From NCBI GenBank assembly GCA_030637665.1, contig DAOWGA010000083.1, positions 1 to 21,643 of the forward strand: DNA of 21,643 nt. The letters run 5' to 3'. Below the pieces are notes generated by a model, which was given only the letters and a program-made list of their open reading frames with translations, had not been told where the DNA came from and did not search any database. Source of the stretch: Lysobacterales bacterium. Its GTDB lineage: Bacteria; Pseudomonadota; Gammaproteobacteria; Xanthomonadales; SZUA-36. Below, one piece after another: positions 1 through 7,979 of the stretch (position 1 is its first letter; every line of letters starts with the position of its first letter). The translations under genes and the position numbers were made by a program.

Positions 1-2248
1 GGTGCATCATGGAAACGGCCCGCGCAGCGATCGCCGGAGTCTGTTCAGCCGGTTTTGCCAGTACCACATTGCCTGCGGCCAGGGCGGCACTGACCTGGCC
101 GGTAAAAATGGCCAGCGGAAAATTCCAGGGGCTGATGCAGGCAAAGACACCCCTGCCATGCATGCTCAGTGCATTGTGCTCACCCGTCGGGCCCGGGAGC
201 ACCAGGGGATCAGCAAAGTGCTCCCTGGCTTGATTCGAATAATATCTTAGAAAATCAATGGCTTCTCTGATTTCAGAAACTGAATCGTGAACGGTTTTTC
301 CGGCTTCCCTTGCGCACAAAGCCATCAACTCGGGCAGGTTTTCCTCCATCAGGTCTGCCGTTCTTTCCAGCATGGAGGCCCGCTCAACCGCAGGTGTCCG
401 GTCCCAGTCGACCGCGAACGCACGCGCATCACTGATCGCCTGGTCAAGCTCAGCGGAGCTGGTTTCCCTGATCTGCCCGATCGTGTCAGGCAAGCTGGCG
501 GGATTGACGTTGTGCAGAGTTTTTCCGTCTTTTTGCAGCCCGCTGGCCAGAATGGGAATCACATCCCAGGTGGCGCGGGCGAAGGGCTGCATGGCTTTTG
601 CCAATTCCGACAGTTCGGATTCGTTCGCCAGGTTGACACCGCGAGAGTTCAGCCGTGCGGCGCCGTAAAGATGACGGGGCAAGGGTATCGCGGGGTGTGG
701 TACAGGAACGGTCACGGCCACTTTCTCAACCGGATCTTCCGCGACCACCCCGACCGGCAATGCCTCGTCCACAATGCGGTTGACAAACGATGTATTGGCG
801 CCGTTCTCAAGCAAGCGGCGCACGAGGTAGGGAAGCAAGTCTTCATGGCTGCCAACCGGGGCATAAACCCGGCACTCATGCCGGAAACCCTCCCCTGACA
901 TGACCTCACCGTACAGGTCTTCACCCATACCGTGCAGGCGCTGGAATTCGTAGTCCAGCCGGTCACCGGCCAGTTCGGTGATGATCGCGATCGTGTGTGC
1001 GTTGTGGCTTGCGAACTGAGGGTAGAAAGCCTGCCGGTTGTTAAGGACTTTTCTGGAACAGGCGATGAAAGAAACGTCCGTGTTCGCTTTACGCGTGAAC
1101 ACCGGGTAGCCCTGGTAGCCCTCTACCTGCGCATGCTTGATTTCCGCATCCCAGTAGGCGCCTTTGACCAGGCGGACAGGGATTCGCTGACCGGTACGAC
1201 GCGCCAGATCGGCCAGCAAATCTATCAGCGCAGGCGCTCTTTTCTGGTAGGTCTGTAAGGCCAGCCCCAGGCCATTCCAGCCCGTCAGGCTCGGATCCTG
1301 TAAAACCTGGCTGAAAACGTCAACGCTCAGCATTAAGCGATCAGCTTCCTCGGTATCTATAGTGAGGGCTATCTGGTTGGCCATGGCCAATTGGGCCAAC
1401 TCGAGTACTCGCGGAACGACTTCCAACACGATTTGGTCGTGATGGCTGTATTCAAATCTTGGGTGAAGCGCTGATAGTTTCACCGAGATACTCGCTGCGG
1501 CAAAAATATTTTCAGAATGGTCGCGGGCTCCGATCGCGTTTATTGCGCAGCGGTAGGATTCCACGTAGCGGCTCGCGTCATCGGCGGTCAGGGCAGCTTC
1601 ACCAAGCATGTCAAAAGAATGCCGGTAAATGCGGTTTTTCTTCTGCCGGGAGCGATCCAGCGCCTCTTCGATAGTCCGGCCCATCACGAACTGGTGACCC
1701 ATTATTCGCATCGCCTGGCGTATCGCCGTGCGAACCATGGGTTCACCGCTCCGATTGACCAGCCGCTTCAGCGCTGTTTTGAAATTTCCCTGGGTACTTT
1801 TGGACAGGGCAACGAGTTTCCCGGTCAACATCAGGCCCCAGGTCGAAGCATTGACAAACAAGGAAGAGCTCTTGCCCAGGTGAGCTTCCCAGTCAGCATC
1901 ACCGAGTTTGTCGGCAATCAGCTTTTCCGCGGTATCGTCATCGGGAATTCGTAATAAGGCTTCAGCCAGGCACATCAATACGACCCCCTCCTCAGAAGAC
2001 AGATCATATTCCTGCATGAAGGCCTCGATAACGCCTTGCTCGGCTCTTCTGGCCCGGACTGCACTGACCAGGGCGCGGGCACGATCATTGACGCGCTCCG
2101 TTGCTGCCGGGTCCAGGCGCGCAGCCGCAAGCAGCTCCTGCACCAGGCTGGTCTCATCCGTGAGGTAATTCCGGTCAATGGATTCTCTCAGGGAATCCGG
2201 AATTACGGGGGCTGATTTCAGAAAATCAAAGACCTGACGGTCGCTCAA
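1..2248 (-). CDS. putA: Bifunctional proline dehydrogenase / L-glutamate-gamma-semialdehyde dehydrogenase PutA (3' end missing)
   Basis: PutA oxidises proline to glutamate in two steps: an FAD-dependent proline dehydrogenase passes electrons to the quinone pool, then an NAD-dependent aldehyde dehydrogenase finishes the job. I translated the minus strand directly; the frame stays open from position 2248 to the left edge, about 749 codons. Matches to the family include SLFVNASTWGL near residue 140, LVKGAYWD in the FAD barrel, LHGMGE, and RRLLENGANTSFVNRI near residue 475, which holds the paired arginines that bind proline. The aldehyde dehydrogenase part begins near residue 555 and shows CISPWNFPLAIFTGQ near residue 700. 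The window ends just after the AKPAEQTP motif, so the catalytic cysteine and about 300 C-terminal residues lie outside. The start is TTG with AAGGAG seven bases upstream. The protein begins at the level of about residue 85 of E. coli PutA, so the ribbon-helix-helix repressor domain is absent and this PutA is probably not a DNA-binding autorepressor. Confidence 0.95.
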   Translation of the reverse strand, partial: MSDRQVFDFLKSAPVIPDSLRESIDRNYLTDETSLVQELLAAARLDPAATERVNDRARALVSAVRARRAEQGVIEAFMQEYDLSSEEGVVLMCLAEALLRIPDDDTAEKLIADKLGDADWEAHLGKSSSLFVNASTWGLMLTGKLVALSKSTQGNFKTALKRLVNRSGEPMVRTAIRQAMRIMGHQFVMGRTIEEALDRSRQKKNRIYRHSFDMLGEAALTADDASRYVESYRCAINAIGARDHSENIFAAASISVKLSALHPRFEYSHHDQIVLEVVPRVLELAQLAMANQIALTIDTEEADRLMLSVDVFSQVLQDPSLTGWNGLGLALQTYQKRAPALIDLLADLARRTGQRIPVRLVKGAYWDAEIKHAQVEGYQGYPVFTRKANTDVSFIACSRKVLNNRQAFYPQFASHNAHTIAIITELAGDRLDYEFQRLHGMGEDLYGEVMSGEGFRHECRVYAPVGSHEDLLPYLVRRLLENGANTSFVNRIVDEALPVGVVAEDPVEKVAVTVPVPHPAIPLPRHLYGAARLNSRGVNLANESELSELAKAMQPFARATWDVIPILASGLQKDGKTLHNVNPASLPDTIGQIRETSSAELDQAISDARAFAVDWDRTPAVERASMLERTADLMEENLPELMALCAREAGKTVHDSVSEIREAIDFLRYYSNQAREHFADPLVLPGPTGEHNALSMHGRGVFACISPWNFPLAIFTGQVSAALAAGNVVLAKPAEQTPAIAARAVSMMH

Positions 2249-2330
2249 TTTGAATCTCCTTGGGCTGATCTGGTTCCCGGCAGGGAAATCCGGCCCGAAC
2301 CACAAACCGGATGCTTGTAGCCATGCCGCA

Positions 2331-2359
2331 AGTGTACTCTCCGGACGTGTACATGGAAA
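2331..2359 (-). promoter_or_regulatory. Candidate sigma-70 promoter for putA
   Basis: On the minus strand, TTTCCA (2354-2359) and TACACT (2331-2336) are separated by 17 bases and each matches the sigma-70 consensus at four of six positions. The site lies about 80 bases upstream of the putA start in the spacer shared with ctaC. This is consensus matching by eye only. Confidence 0.25.
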
Positions 2360-2376
2360 TACAGTGGCAATATATC

Positions 2377-2406
2377 TTGCCCGCAGCTTGGCATGCCGGA
2401 TACAAT
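2377..2406 (+). promoter_or_regulatory. Candidate sigma-70 promoter for the cytochrome oxidase locus
   Basis: TTGCCC (2377-2382) and TACAAT (2401-2406) are separated by 18 bases, matching four and five of six consensus positions. The site lies 41 bases upstream of the ctaC start, in the 199-base spacer divergent to putA, so it is well placed to drive ctaC-ctaD-ctaG-ctaE. No regulator site was recognised. Confidence 0.35.
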
Positions 2407-2447
2407 TCGCCGTTTGGGCGCATAAATCTCTGAGGCATGAAATCCCG

Positions 2448-3608
2448 ATGAAGAAACAAAATACTTTCATTGTTGCCGCAGCGGTGACCGCAGCGATGAT
2501 TGCTGCCTTCTGGTTACTGCTGGTAGCACCCGGGTATACCGGAAATGAAATCAACATGACGCGTGGTGTGACGGACCAGTCCGAAATCAACTACCAACTG
2601 CACATGATCGTTCTCTGGATCTGCGTGGTAATTGGCGTCATCGTGTTCAGTGCCATGTTCGTCTCGATCGTGCTGCATCGCAAATCCAAAGATCACGAAG
2701 CGGCCCAGTTTACACACAGCACCAAAGCGGAAATCATCTGGACCATCATCCCGGTACTGATTCTCATCGTAATGGCGGTTCCAGCCACCACGGCGTTGAT
2801 CCATATGGAAGTGGCGCCGGAAACCGAGATGACGGTGAAAATTACGGGCTTCCAATGGCGCTGGAAGTATGAATATGTGGAAGACGGGATTCAGTTCATA
2901 TCCTCACTGGATGCCGAATCCAATGCTGCTCGACGTCTTGCATCCGGTGCGGAGCCAGCCGCCGTTGACAATTACCTGCTGGAAGTGGACAAGCCACTGG
3001 TTCTGCCGGCAGAAACCAAGATCAAATTCCTGATTACCGCCGATGATGTTATCCATTCATGGTGGGTTCCGGCCCTCGGCTGGAAGCGGGACGCGGTACC
3101 GGGTTTTATTAATGAAGCCTGGACCGAAATCAGGGAACCGGGAATCTATCGCGGCCAGTGTGCTGAGCTTTGCGGCAAGGACCACGGCTTCATGCCCATC
3201 GTGCTCAAAGTGCTGCCCAAAGCGGAATTCGATCAGTGGGTGCGACAGCAAAAACGCCTGATGGCCCATGAAGAAGCAGAGGTCGAGCGCCTGTGGAGCC
3301 GCGAGGAACTGATGGATCTGGGCAAAAGCGTCTATACCGCGCAGTGCGCCACCTGCCATCAGGGCGATGGGCAGGGGCTGGCGCCCGCCTTTCCGCCTCT
3401 TGCCGGCAGCACGGTCACCCGGGGACCGGTGAGCGAGCACATCGACCTGGTCCTGAATGGAAGGGAAGGAACAGCGATGCAGGCCTGGGGCAACATGCTA
3501 TCGGATGCAGACATTGCCGCCGCGCTGACCTATACGCGCAACGCTTTTGGAAATGATATGGGAGATGTGGTTCAGCCACAGATGATCGCCCGTATCAAGA
3601 ACGGATAA
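2448..3608 (+). CDS. ctaC: Cytochrome c oxidase subunit II (CuA) fused to a C-terminal cytochrome c domain
   Basis: Subunit II of the aa3 oxidase receives electrons at the periplasmic CuA centre and passes them to heme a in subunit I. The 386-residue protein has a hydrophobic N-terminus (about 5-27), two membrane segments (about 50-76 and 95-117), then a cupredoxin domain. The motif [10 protein letters not shown] is at 134-143. The CuA ligands are all present: H203, C238, E240 (backbone), C242, H246 and M249. A cytochrome c domain follows, with heme-binding CATCH at 300-304 and M344 as the likely axial ligand, so this is a caa3-like fused subunit. I chose ATG 2448 because it precedes a typical hydrophobic leader. 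The frame stays open upstream to 2250, but that extension does not resemble a subunit II N-terminus. The nearest GAGG is 12 bases from the start, so the ribosome site is weak. The stop is 20 bases before ctaD. Confidence 0.96.
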   Translation: MKKQNTFIVAAAVTAAMIAAFWLLLVAPGYTGNEINMTRGVTDQSEINYQLHMIVLWICVVIGVIVFSAMFVSIVLHRKSKDHEAAQFTHSTKAEIIWTIIPVLILIVMAVPATTALIHMEVAPETEMTVKITGFQWRWKYEYVEDGIQFISSLDAESNAARRLASGAEPAAVDNYLLEVDKPLVLPAETKIKFLITADDVIHSWWVPALGWKRDAVPGFINEAWTEIREPGIYRGQCAELCGKDHGFMPIVLKVLPKAEFDQWVRQQKRLMAHEEAEVERLWSREELMDLGKSVYTAQCATCHQGDGQGLAPAFPPLAGSTVTRGPVSEHIDLVLNGREGTAMQAWGNMLSDADIAAALTYTRNAFGNDMGDVVQPQMIARIKNG

Positions 3609-3628
3609 ATGAATCAGGAAATGACCAG

Positions 3629-5290
3629 ATGAGTATTGCAAGCACTCCCGACATGACACACAGCACAGATCAAGCCGGAGATCATGCCCACAATCATGAT
3701 GATCACCACGATCACAAACCCAGTGGGATCCTGAATCGGTGGCTGTTCACGACTAACCACAAAGACATTGGCACCCTTTACCTGGCTTTCTCACTGCTGA
3801 TGTTTTTCATCGGCGGCGCAATGGCCATGGTGATTCGCGCCGAACTGTTTATGCCGGGCCTGCAACTGGTTGAACCGGAGTTTTTCAACCAAATGACCAC
3901 CATGCATGCCTTGATCATGGTATTCGGCGCTGTCATGCCTGCCTGGGTCGGTTTCGCCAACTGGATGATTCCGATGATGATCGGCGCCCCCGATATGGCC
4001 TTGCCCAGATTGAACAACTGGAGCTTCTGGATCCTGCCATTTGCCTTTACCATGCTTTTGAGCACGCTGTTCATGGATTCAGGTGGCCCCGCAGCCGGCT
4101 GGACCTTGTATCCGCCACTGAGTCTGCAGGGTGGGCAGAGTTTTGCCTTTGTGGTTTTTGCTGTGCACATGATGGGCATTTCTTCCATCATGGGATCGAT
4201 CAACATCATTGCGACCATCCTGAATATGCGGGCCCCTGGAATGGTCCTGTTGCGTATGCCCCTGTTTGTATGGACCTGGTTGATTACCGCCTTCCTGCTG
4301 ATCGCCGTCATGCCGGTGCTTGCCGGCGCCGTCACGATGTTGCTGACAGATCACTTCTTCGGCACCAGTTTCTTCAACGCTGCCGGCGGCGGCGACCCGG
4401 TCATGTTCCAGCACATCTTCTGGTTCTTCGGACACCCCGAGGTATACATCATGATCCTGCCGGCTTTCGGTGTGGTTTCTGAAATTATCCCGACCTTTGC
4501 GCGCAAGCCGCTGTTTGGTTATTCAGCCATGGTTTACGCCACGGCCAGCATCGCATTCCTGTCCTTTATTGTGTGGGCGCATCACATGTTCACGGTTGGC
4601 ATGCCCCTGACCGGCGAACTGTTTTTCATGTACGCCACGATGCTGATTGCGGTGCCAACAGGGGTCAAGGTATTCAATTGGGTGAGTACCATGTGGAAGG
4701 GTTCAATGACCTTTGAAACGCCTATGCTGTTCGCCATTGGATTTGTTGTGCTATTCACCATCGGCGGCCTGTCCGGACTGATGCTCGCGATCGCATCGGT
4801 TGACCTGCAATATCACGATACCTATTTTGTAGTCGCACATTTCCATTACGTGCTGGTACCGGGCTCAGTATTCGCGCTGATGGCCGGCACCTATTACTGG
4901 CTGCCCAAGTGGACCGGGCATATGTATTCCGAGAAATGGGGCAAGATCCATTTCTGGCTGTCTGCGATCTCAGTCAACATCCTGTTTTTTCCGCAGCACT
5001 ACCTCGGCCTGGCGGGAATGCCGCGGAGAATTCCTGATTATTCGACGCAGTTTGCCGACTTCAACATGATATCTTCGATCGGAGGTTTTCTTTTTGGATC
5101 TTCACAGCTGATATTCCTCGGTGTCATCATCCACTGTGTTTACAAGAGCCGCCAGAAAGCATCCGGGCAGGCCTGGGAAGGAGCCAGGGGCCTGGAATGG
5201 ATTCTGTCGTCTCCGCCACCCTACCACTCATTCAACACGCCGCCGGTGATCGATTCATCTACCCTGGCGCACGTTGATGAGGCGCATTGA
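3629..5290 (+). CDS. ctaD: Cytochrome c oxidase subunit I (aa3 type, A1 family)
   Basis: This is the catalytic, proton-pumping subunit, carrying heme a, heme a3 and CuB. At 553 residues it has the normal length and about 12 membrane segments. Key residues are visible: H93 and H406 (heme a), H404 (heme a3), H269, H318 and H319 (CuB), with Y273 of GHPEVY forming the His-Tyr crosslink position. GHPEVY marks an A1-type oxidase. The D-channel aspartate is D122 in [12 protein letters not shown], and the K-channel lysine is K347 in PTGVKVFNW. The N-terminus is unusually rich in histidine: residues 11-29 hold seven. AGGAA lies eight bases upstream of ATG 3629. The gene follows ctaC by 20 bases and leads into the small ORF and ctaG, so it is almost certainly in one operon with them. 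Confidence 0.98.
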   Translation: MSIASTPDMTHSTDQAGDHAHNHDDHHDHKPSGILNRWLFTTNHKDIGTLYLAFSLLMFFIGGAMAMVIRAELFMPGLQLVEPEFFNQMTTMHALIMVFGAVMPAWVGFANWMIPMMIGAPDMALPRLNNWSFWILPFAFTMLLSTLFMDSGGPAAGWTLYPPLSLQGGQSFAFVVFAVHMMGISSIMGSINIIATILNMRAPGMVLLRMPLFVWTWLITAFLLIAVMPVLAGAVTMLLTDHFFGTSFFNAAGGGDPVMFQHIFWFFGHPEVYIMILPAFGVVSEIIPTFARKPLFGYSAMVYATASIAFLSFIVWAHHMFTVGMPLTGELFFMYATMLIAVPTGVKVFNWVSTMWKGSMTFETPMLFAIGFVVLFTIGGLSGLMLAIASVDLQYHDTYFVVAHFHYVLVPGSVFALMAGTYYWLPKWTGHMYSEKWGKIHFWLSAISVNILFFPQHYLGLAGMPRRIPDYSTQFADFNMISSIGGFLFGSSQLIFLGVIIHCVYKSRQKASGQAWEGARGLEWILSSPPPYHSFNTPPVIDSSTLAHVDEAH

Positions 5291-5298
5291 TCCGGGCA

Positions 5299-5427
5299 AT
5301 GGAAGCAATGAATCAGGGCGACATGAGAAATCAGCGCAACCGGGCCGTGAAGACAGCCTGGCTGCTGGCTGCGATTGCGGCCCTGATCTTCATCGCTTTC
5401 ATCCTTTCCGGTGTTCTGGGTTCGTGA
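5299..5427 (+). CDS. Very small single-pass membrane protein between ctaD and ctaG
   Basis: I translated this 42-codon frame directly. It has a polar, basic N-terminal part (residues 1-18) and one membrane segment (about 19-40), ending in SGVLGS. Pseudomonas and beta-proteobacterial oxidase loci often carry a 35-45 residue gene here, sometimes called cytochrome oxidase small assembly protein. Position, size and topology agree, but I cannot confirm homology by eye. Three in-frame ATGs are possible: 5299, 5308 and 5323. None has a strong ribosome site; 5323 is preceded by AGGG four bases away and would give 34 residues. The TGA stop leaves one base before the ctaG ATG, which suggests translational coupling. 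The likely location is the inner membrane with the N-terminus in the cytoplasm. Confidence 0.72.
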   Translation: MEAMNQGDMRNQRNRAVKTAWLLAAIAALIFIAFILSGVLGS

Positions 5428-5428
5428 A

Positions 5429-6037
5429 ATGAGTAACGGCAACCAGGGGCAAAGCACCACACCACACCGCAAACTGGTAAGGAAACTCGTATTGCTGGCG
5501 GTCGGCATGTTCGGCTTCGGCTTTGCAATGTGGCCCCTGTATGGCGTGTTCTGCGATTTGACCGGCCTCGGAGGGCGCGGTGTAAAGGTAGTGGAAAACG
5601 CCGGATTGCTTGAGAAATCCGACCGGAAAGTCAAGATCAGGTTTGACGCCACGGTCAATTCCGGCCTGCCCTGGGTGTTCCAGGCAAAAGAGAAGTCGGC
5701 CACGGTTTCCCTGGGTGAAATGAACGAGGCAATTTACCTGGCAATGAACCCGAACGAAAATGCCATGGCTGGCCAGGCGATTTATAACGTCACACCACCG
5801 GAGGCCAGTCTGTATTTCGTCAAGACCGAATGTTTTTGCTTTACCCAGCAGATATTGCAGGGAAATGAAAGCAGGGAAATGCCAGTTTATTACTTTATCC
5901 AACCGGACTTGCCCGAACGCATTAAAGAAATTACTTTGTCCTACACTTTTTTCCGGAGCGAGAATGCTGATGCTGTCGCGCTGTCTACGGGAGTGAATTC
6001 GATTCCGGACACCACACTGGACGGCATCCAGAAGTAA
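5429..6037 (+). CDS. ctaG: Cytochrome c oxidase assembly protein CtaG (Cox11 family copper chaperone)
   Basis: CtaG/Cox11 delivers copper to the CuB site of subunit I. The 202-residue protein has one N-terminal membrane anchor (about 18-40) with the family sequence GFGFAMWPLYGVFCD, then a periplasmic immunoglobulin-like domain. The copper-binding cysteines C135 and C137 are in ECFCF, and the conserved C42 lies just after the anchor. YNVTPPEA at 119-126 is also typical. I chose ATG 5429 because it sits one base after the small ORF stop and gives the normal length; a GTG 18 bases upstream is in frame but less likely. No clear ribosome site is visible, in keeping with coupling to the upstream ORF. 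The position between ctaD and ctaE is the standard proteobacterial order. Confidence 0.96.
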   Translation: MSNGNQGQSTTPHRKLVRKLVLLAVGMFGFGFAMWPLYGVFCDLTGLGGRGVKVVENAGLLEKSDRKVKIRFDATVNSGLPWVFQAKEKSATVSLGEMNEAIYLAMNPNENAMAGQAIYNVTPPEASLYFVKTECFCFTQQILQGNESREMPVYYFIQPDLPERIKEITLSYTFFRSENADAVALSTGVNSIPDTTLDGIQK

Positions 6038-6049
6038 CGAGGCTAAGAG

Positions 6050-6919
6050 ATGGCACATCAAGCGGACAATTCTTATTACATACCACACGGCACCAAGTGG
6101 CCCATTATTGGTTCACTGGGCTTGATAACCATGCTGTCCAGTGCTGCATTCTGGGTTAACGACTCGGAAATTGCGCCGTGGACCTTTGTGGCAGGCGTAT
6201 TGATCCTGATCTTCATGTTATTCGGCTGGTTTGGTGAGGTTATCCGGGAAAGCGAGAGCGGCATGTACAACGCCCAGGTGGATACATCCTTCCGCATGGG
6301 CATGATGTGGTTCATTTTTTCGGAGGTCATGTTCTTTGCCGTTTTCTTCGGCGCCCTGTTCTATGCGAGAATGTTTGCCGTACCCTGGCTTGGCGGTGAA
6401 GGCACAGGCGCCTTCACCAACGAACTGCTGTGGCAGGGTTATGAAGGCGTCTGGCCCACTGCAGGTCCGGATGACCTGGGTGGCCAGTTCCAGACCATCC
6501 CGGCTTTCGGCGTGCCTTTCATCAACACCCTGATTCTACTCAGCTCCGGATTGACCGTCACCCTGGCGCACCATGCGCTAAGAAATAACGATCGCACGAA
6601 ACTCGTGATCTGGCTGATTGCCACGGTTGTGCTCGGATTCTCCTTTGTTTACCTGCAAATTGAGGAATACAAGGAAGCGTATCAGCACCTCGGGCTTACG
6701 CTGGGTTCCGGCATCTATGGCTCGACTTTCTTTATGCTGACAGGGTTTCATGGAATGCACGTGACGCTGGGCGCCATCATGTTGACGGTCATAGCGATCC
6801 GCAGCATGCGGGGCCATTTCAAATCTGACAGCCATTTCGGTTTCGAGGCCGTGGCATGGTACTGGCACTTTGTGGATGTGGTTTGGCTGGGTCTGTTTAT
6901 TTTCGTGTACGTTTATTGA
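6050..6919 (+). CDS. ctaE: Cytochrome c oxidase subunit III
   Basis: Subunit III supports the stability and proton uptake of the aa3 oxidase but holds no redox centre. At 289 residues with about seven hydrophobic segments it has the expected size. Family motifs are SEVMFFAVFFGALFYAR (91-107), which includes the conserved glutamate E92, then GFHGMHVTLG (232-241) and WYWHFVDVVWL (270-280). GAGG lies seven bases before ATG 6050 and the gene starts 12 bases after ctaG, so it belongs to the same transcript. It ends 30 bases before the stop of the convergent DUF2909 gene, and I see no clear terminator in that gap. Confidence 0.97.
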   Translation: MAHQADNSYYIPHGTKWPIIGSLGLITMLSSAAFWVNDSEIAPWTFVAGVLILIFMLFGWFGEVIRESESGMYNAQVDTSFRMGMMWFIFSEVMFFAVFFGALFYARMFAVPWLGGEGTGAFTNELLWQGYEGVWPTAGPDDLGGQFQTIPAFGVPFINTLILLSSGLTVTLAHHALRNNDRTKLVIWLIATVVLGFSFVYLQIEEYKEAYQHLGLTLGSGIYGSTFFMLTGFHGMHVTLGAIMLTVIAIRSMRGHFKSDSHFGFEAVAWYWHFVDVVWLGLFIFVYVY

Positions 6920-6949
6920 ATGCACGACGCGTAGGCGCCGGTCCGACCC

Positions 6950-7192
6950 TCAATCCCCGCTTGTTTGCTCAACCGGGGGAATACGAACCGGGCCGCTTTT
7001 GGGTTCAATCCAGCCAAGTTGGTAGGCAACCCAGAGAAACACGAACAGAACGATGGAAAGTCCGATTCTCCAGGTTAAACGACGGACTGTCCGCTCACCT
7101 TCACCCTTGTCCTTCACCAGGAAAATCAGGGAAGATGCAAGGCTGTACAAAATGGTGAGTAAAAACACAATAGTCAGCATCTTGATGAGCAT
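6950..7192 (-). CDS. DUF2909 family twin-transmembrane small protein
   Basis: This 80-residue protein has two predicted membrane segments (about 4-26 and 42-60) joined by a basic loop with VKDKGEGERTVRRLTWRIGLS split across it. The VKDKG...RTV...LTxRIxLS pattern and the length match the DUF2909 family, which sits between the subunit III and SURF1 genes in Pseudomonas oxidase loci. Its function is not known to me. The start is well supported: GGAGGG lies six bases before ATG 7192. It is the only gene in the oxidase locus on the minus strand, convergent with ctaE and divergent from SURF1. A perfect TATAAT lies upstream, so it probably has its own promoter. Confidence 0.85.
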   Translation of the reverse strand: MLIKMLTIVFLLTILYSLASSLIFLVKDKGEGERTVRRLTWRIGLSIVLFVFLWVAYQLGWIEPKSGPVRIPPVEQTSGD

Positions 7193-7223
7193 GTCGATCC
7201 CTCCTGAAATTGGTGGAAGCCGT

Positions 7224-7254
7224 ATTATATCCCTTTGGCCTACCCCTTAGACAA
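7224..7254 (-). promoter_or_regulatory. Candidate sigma-70 promoter for the DUF2909 gene
   Basis: On the minus strand a perfect TATAAT (7224-7229) is preceded by TTGTCT (7249-7254) at a slightly long spacing of 19 bases. It lies about 30 bases upstream of the DUF2909 start codon. The -35 element overlaps the first base of the SURF1 start codon, so transcription in the two directions could interfere. Confidence 0.45.
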
Positions 7255-7970
7255 TGCAATTCAAACCATCATTGGGGCTAACAACTACGCTTCTTGTCAT
7301 CAGCATGCTGTTTGCCCGGCTGGGCTTTTGGCAACTCGATCGCCAGCTAGAAAAGCAGCAACTGTTTGATCAGTTCGAAAATGCGCCCTTGATGCCAATC
7401 GAGCAGGCCCTGAATCGAACAGAGGGCTTTTCGCGAGTGGAGGCATATGGCCACTATGATGAACAGCGTCATGTTCTCCTCGATAACAAGATCCTGAAAG
7501 GCCGGGTTGGCGTGCATGTACTGACGCCGTTTATTCTTACAAATGGCAGCACGGTACTGGTTAATCGCGGCTGGTTGCCTTTGCCGCCAGATCGCCGCAC
7601 ACTTCCCCCGGTTTATACAGACCCGGCCGGCCGGCTTATCGCCGGATTAATGAAAAAACCAGCGACAGGCGGCCACAGGCTTGGTGACCCGGATGTGCTG
7701 GTCCATGACAGGTGGCCGCAACTTGTCACTTATCTCGATTTCGATTCTGTAAGTTCTGCTCTTGAAGTCCCGCTTGAACCCTGGTTACTGCATCTTGACC
7801 GTGATGACCCCACGGGTTTTGCCGGCAGGCAGTGGAAAGCGGCTGTCATGGAACCCCGGGTACACCGGGCCTACGCATTACAATGGTTTTCCCTGATGCT
7901 GGCGACGATCATCATCTGGTTGACTCTTGGCATGCGCCGGGGCCAACAAAAAAGGAATTCACAAAATTAA
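7254..7970 (+). CDS. surf1: SURF1 family cytochrome oxidase biogenesis protein
   Basis: SURF1 (Shy1) proteins bind heme A and help insert it into subunit I. The 238-residue protein has the family layout: a membrane segment at about 8-24 running into the motif RLGFWQLDR (22-30), a periplasmic domain, and a second segment at about 210-226. Conserved features include YGHYDEQRHVLLDN (65-78), VLVNRGWLPLPPDRR (101-115) and HRAYALQWFSL (204-214), all typical of SURF1. No good ribosome site precedes ATG 7254. The gene starts 61 bases upstream of the divergent DUF2909 start and leads a tight group with the SCO-like gene, ctaA and ctaB. It stops nine bases before the next gene. Confidence 0.95.
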   Translation: MQFKPSLGLTTTLLVISMLFARLGFWQLDRQLEKQQLFDQFENAPLMPIEQALNRTEGFSRVEAYGHYDEQRHVLLDNKILKGRVGVHVLTPFILTNGSTVLVNRGWLPLPPDRRTLPPVYTDPAGRLIAGLMKKPATGGHRLGDPDVLVHDRWPQLVTYLDFDSVSSALEVPLEPWLLHLDRDDPTGFAGRQWKAAVMEPRVHRAYALQWFSLMLATIIIWLTLGMRRGQQKRNSQN

Positions 7971-7979
7971 TTCCAGAAA

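Noticed and set aside
287-898. Plus-strand open frame of 203 codons
   Set aside because: It runs antisense to putA, whose minus-strand translation matches the family throughout. The plus-strand product resembles nothing I know.
2250-2447. In-frame N-terminal extension of ctaC from ATG 2250
   Set aside because: The extra 66 residues lack any subunit II feature, and the normal hydrophobic N-terminus begins at ATG 2448. The stretch also covers the candidate promoters.
2226-2459. Minus-strand frame of 77 codons between putA and ctaC
   Set aside because: It overlaps the putA start in another frame, covers the divergent promoter region and shows no recognisable domain.
3656-3717. CAT/GAT-rich stretch as a tandem repeat or array
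   Set aside because: It is the coding sequence of the His/Asp-rich CtaD N-terminus, with no regular repeat unit.
5399-6088. Minus-strand frame of 229 codons across ctaG
   Set aside because: It is antisense to ctaG, which is certain from its copper-binding motif and context.
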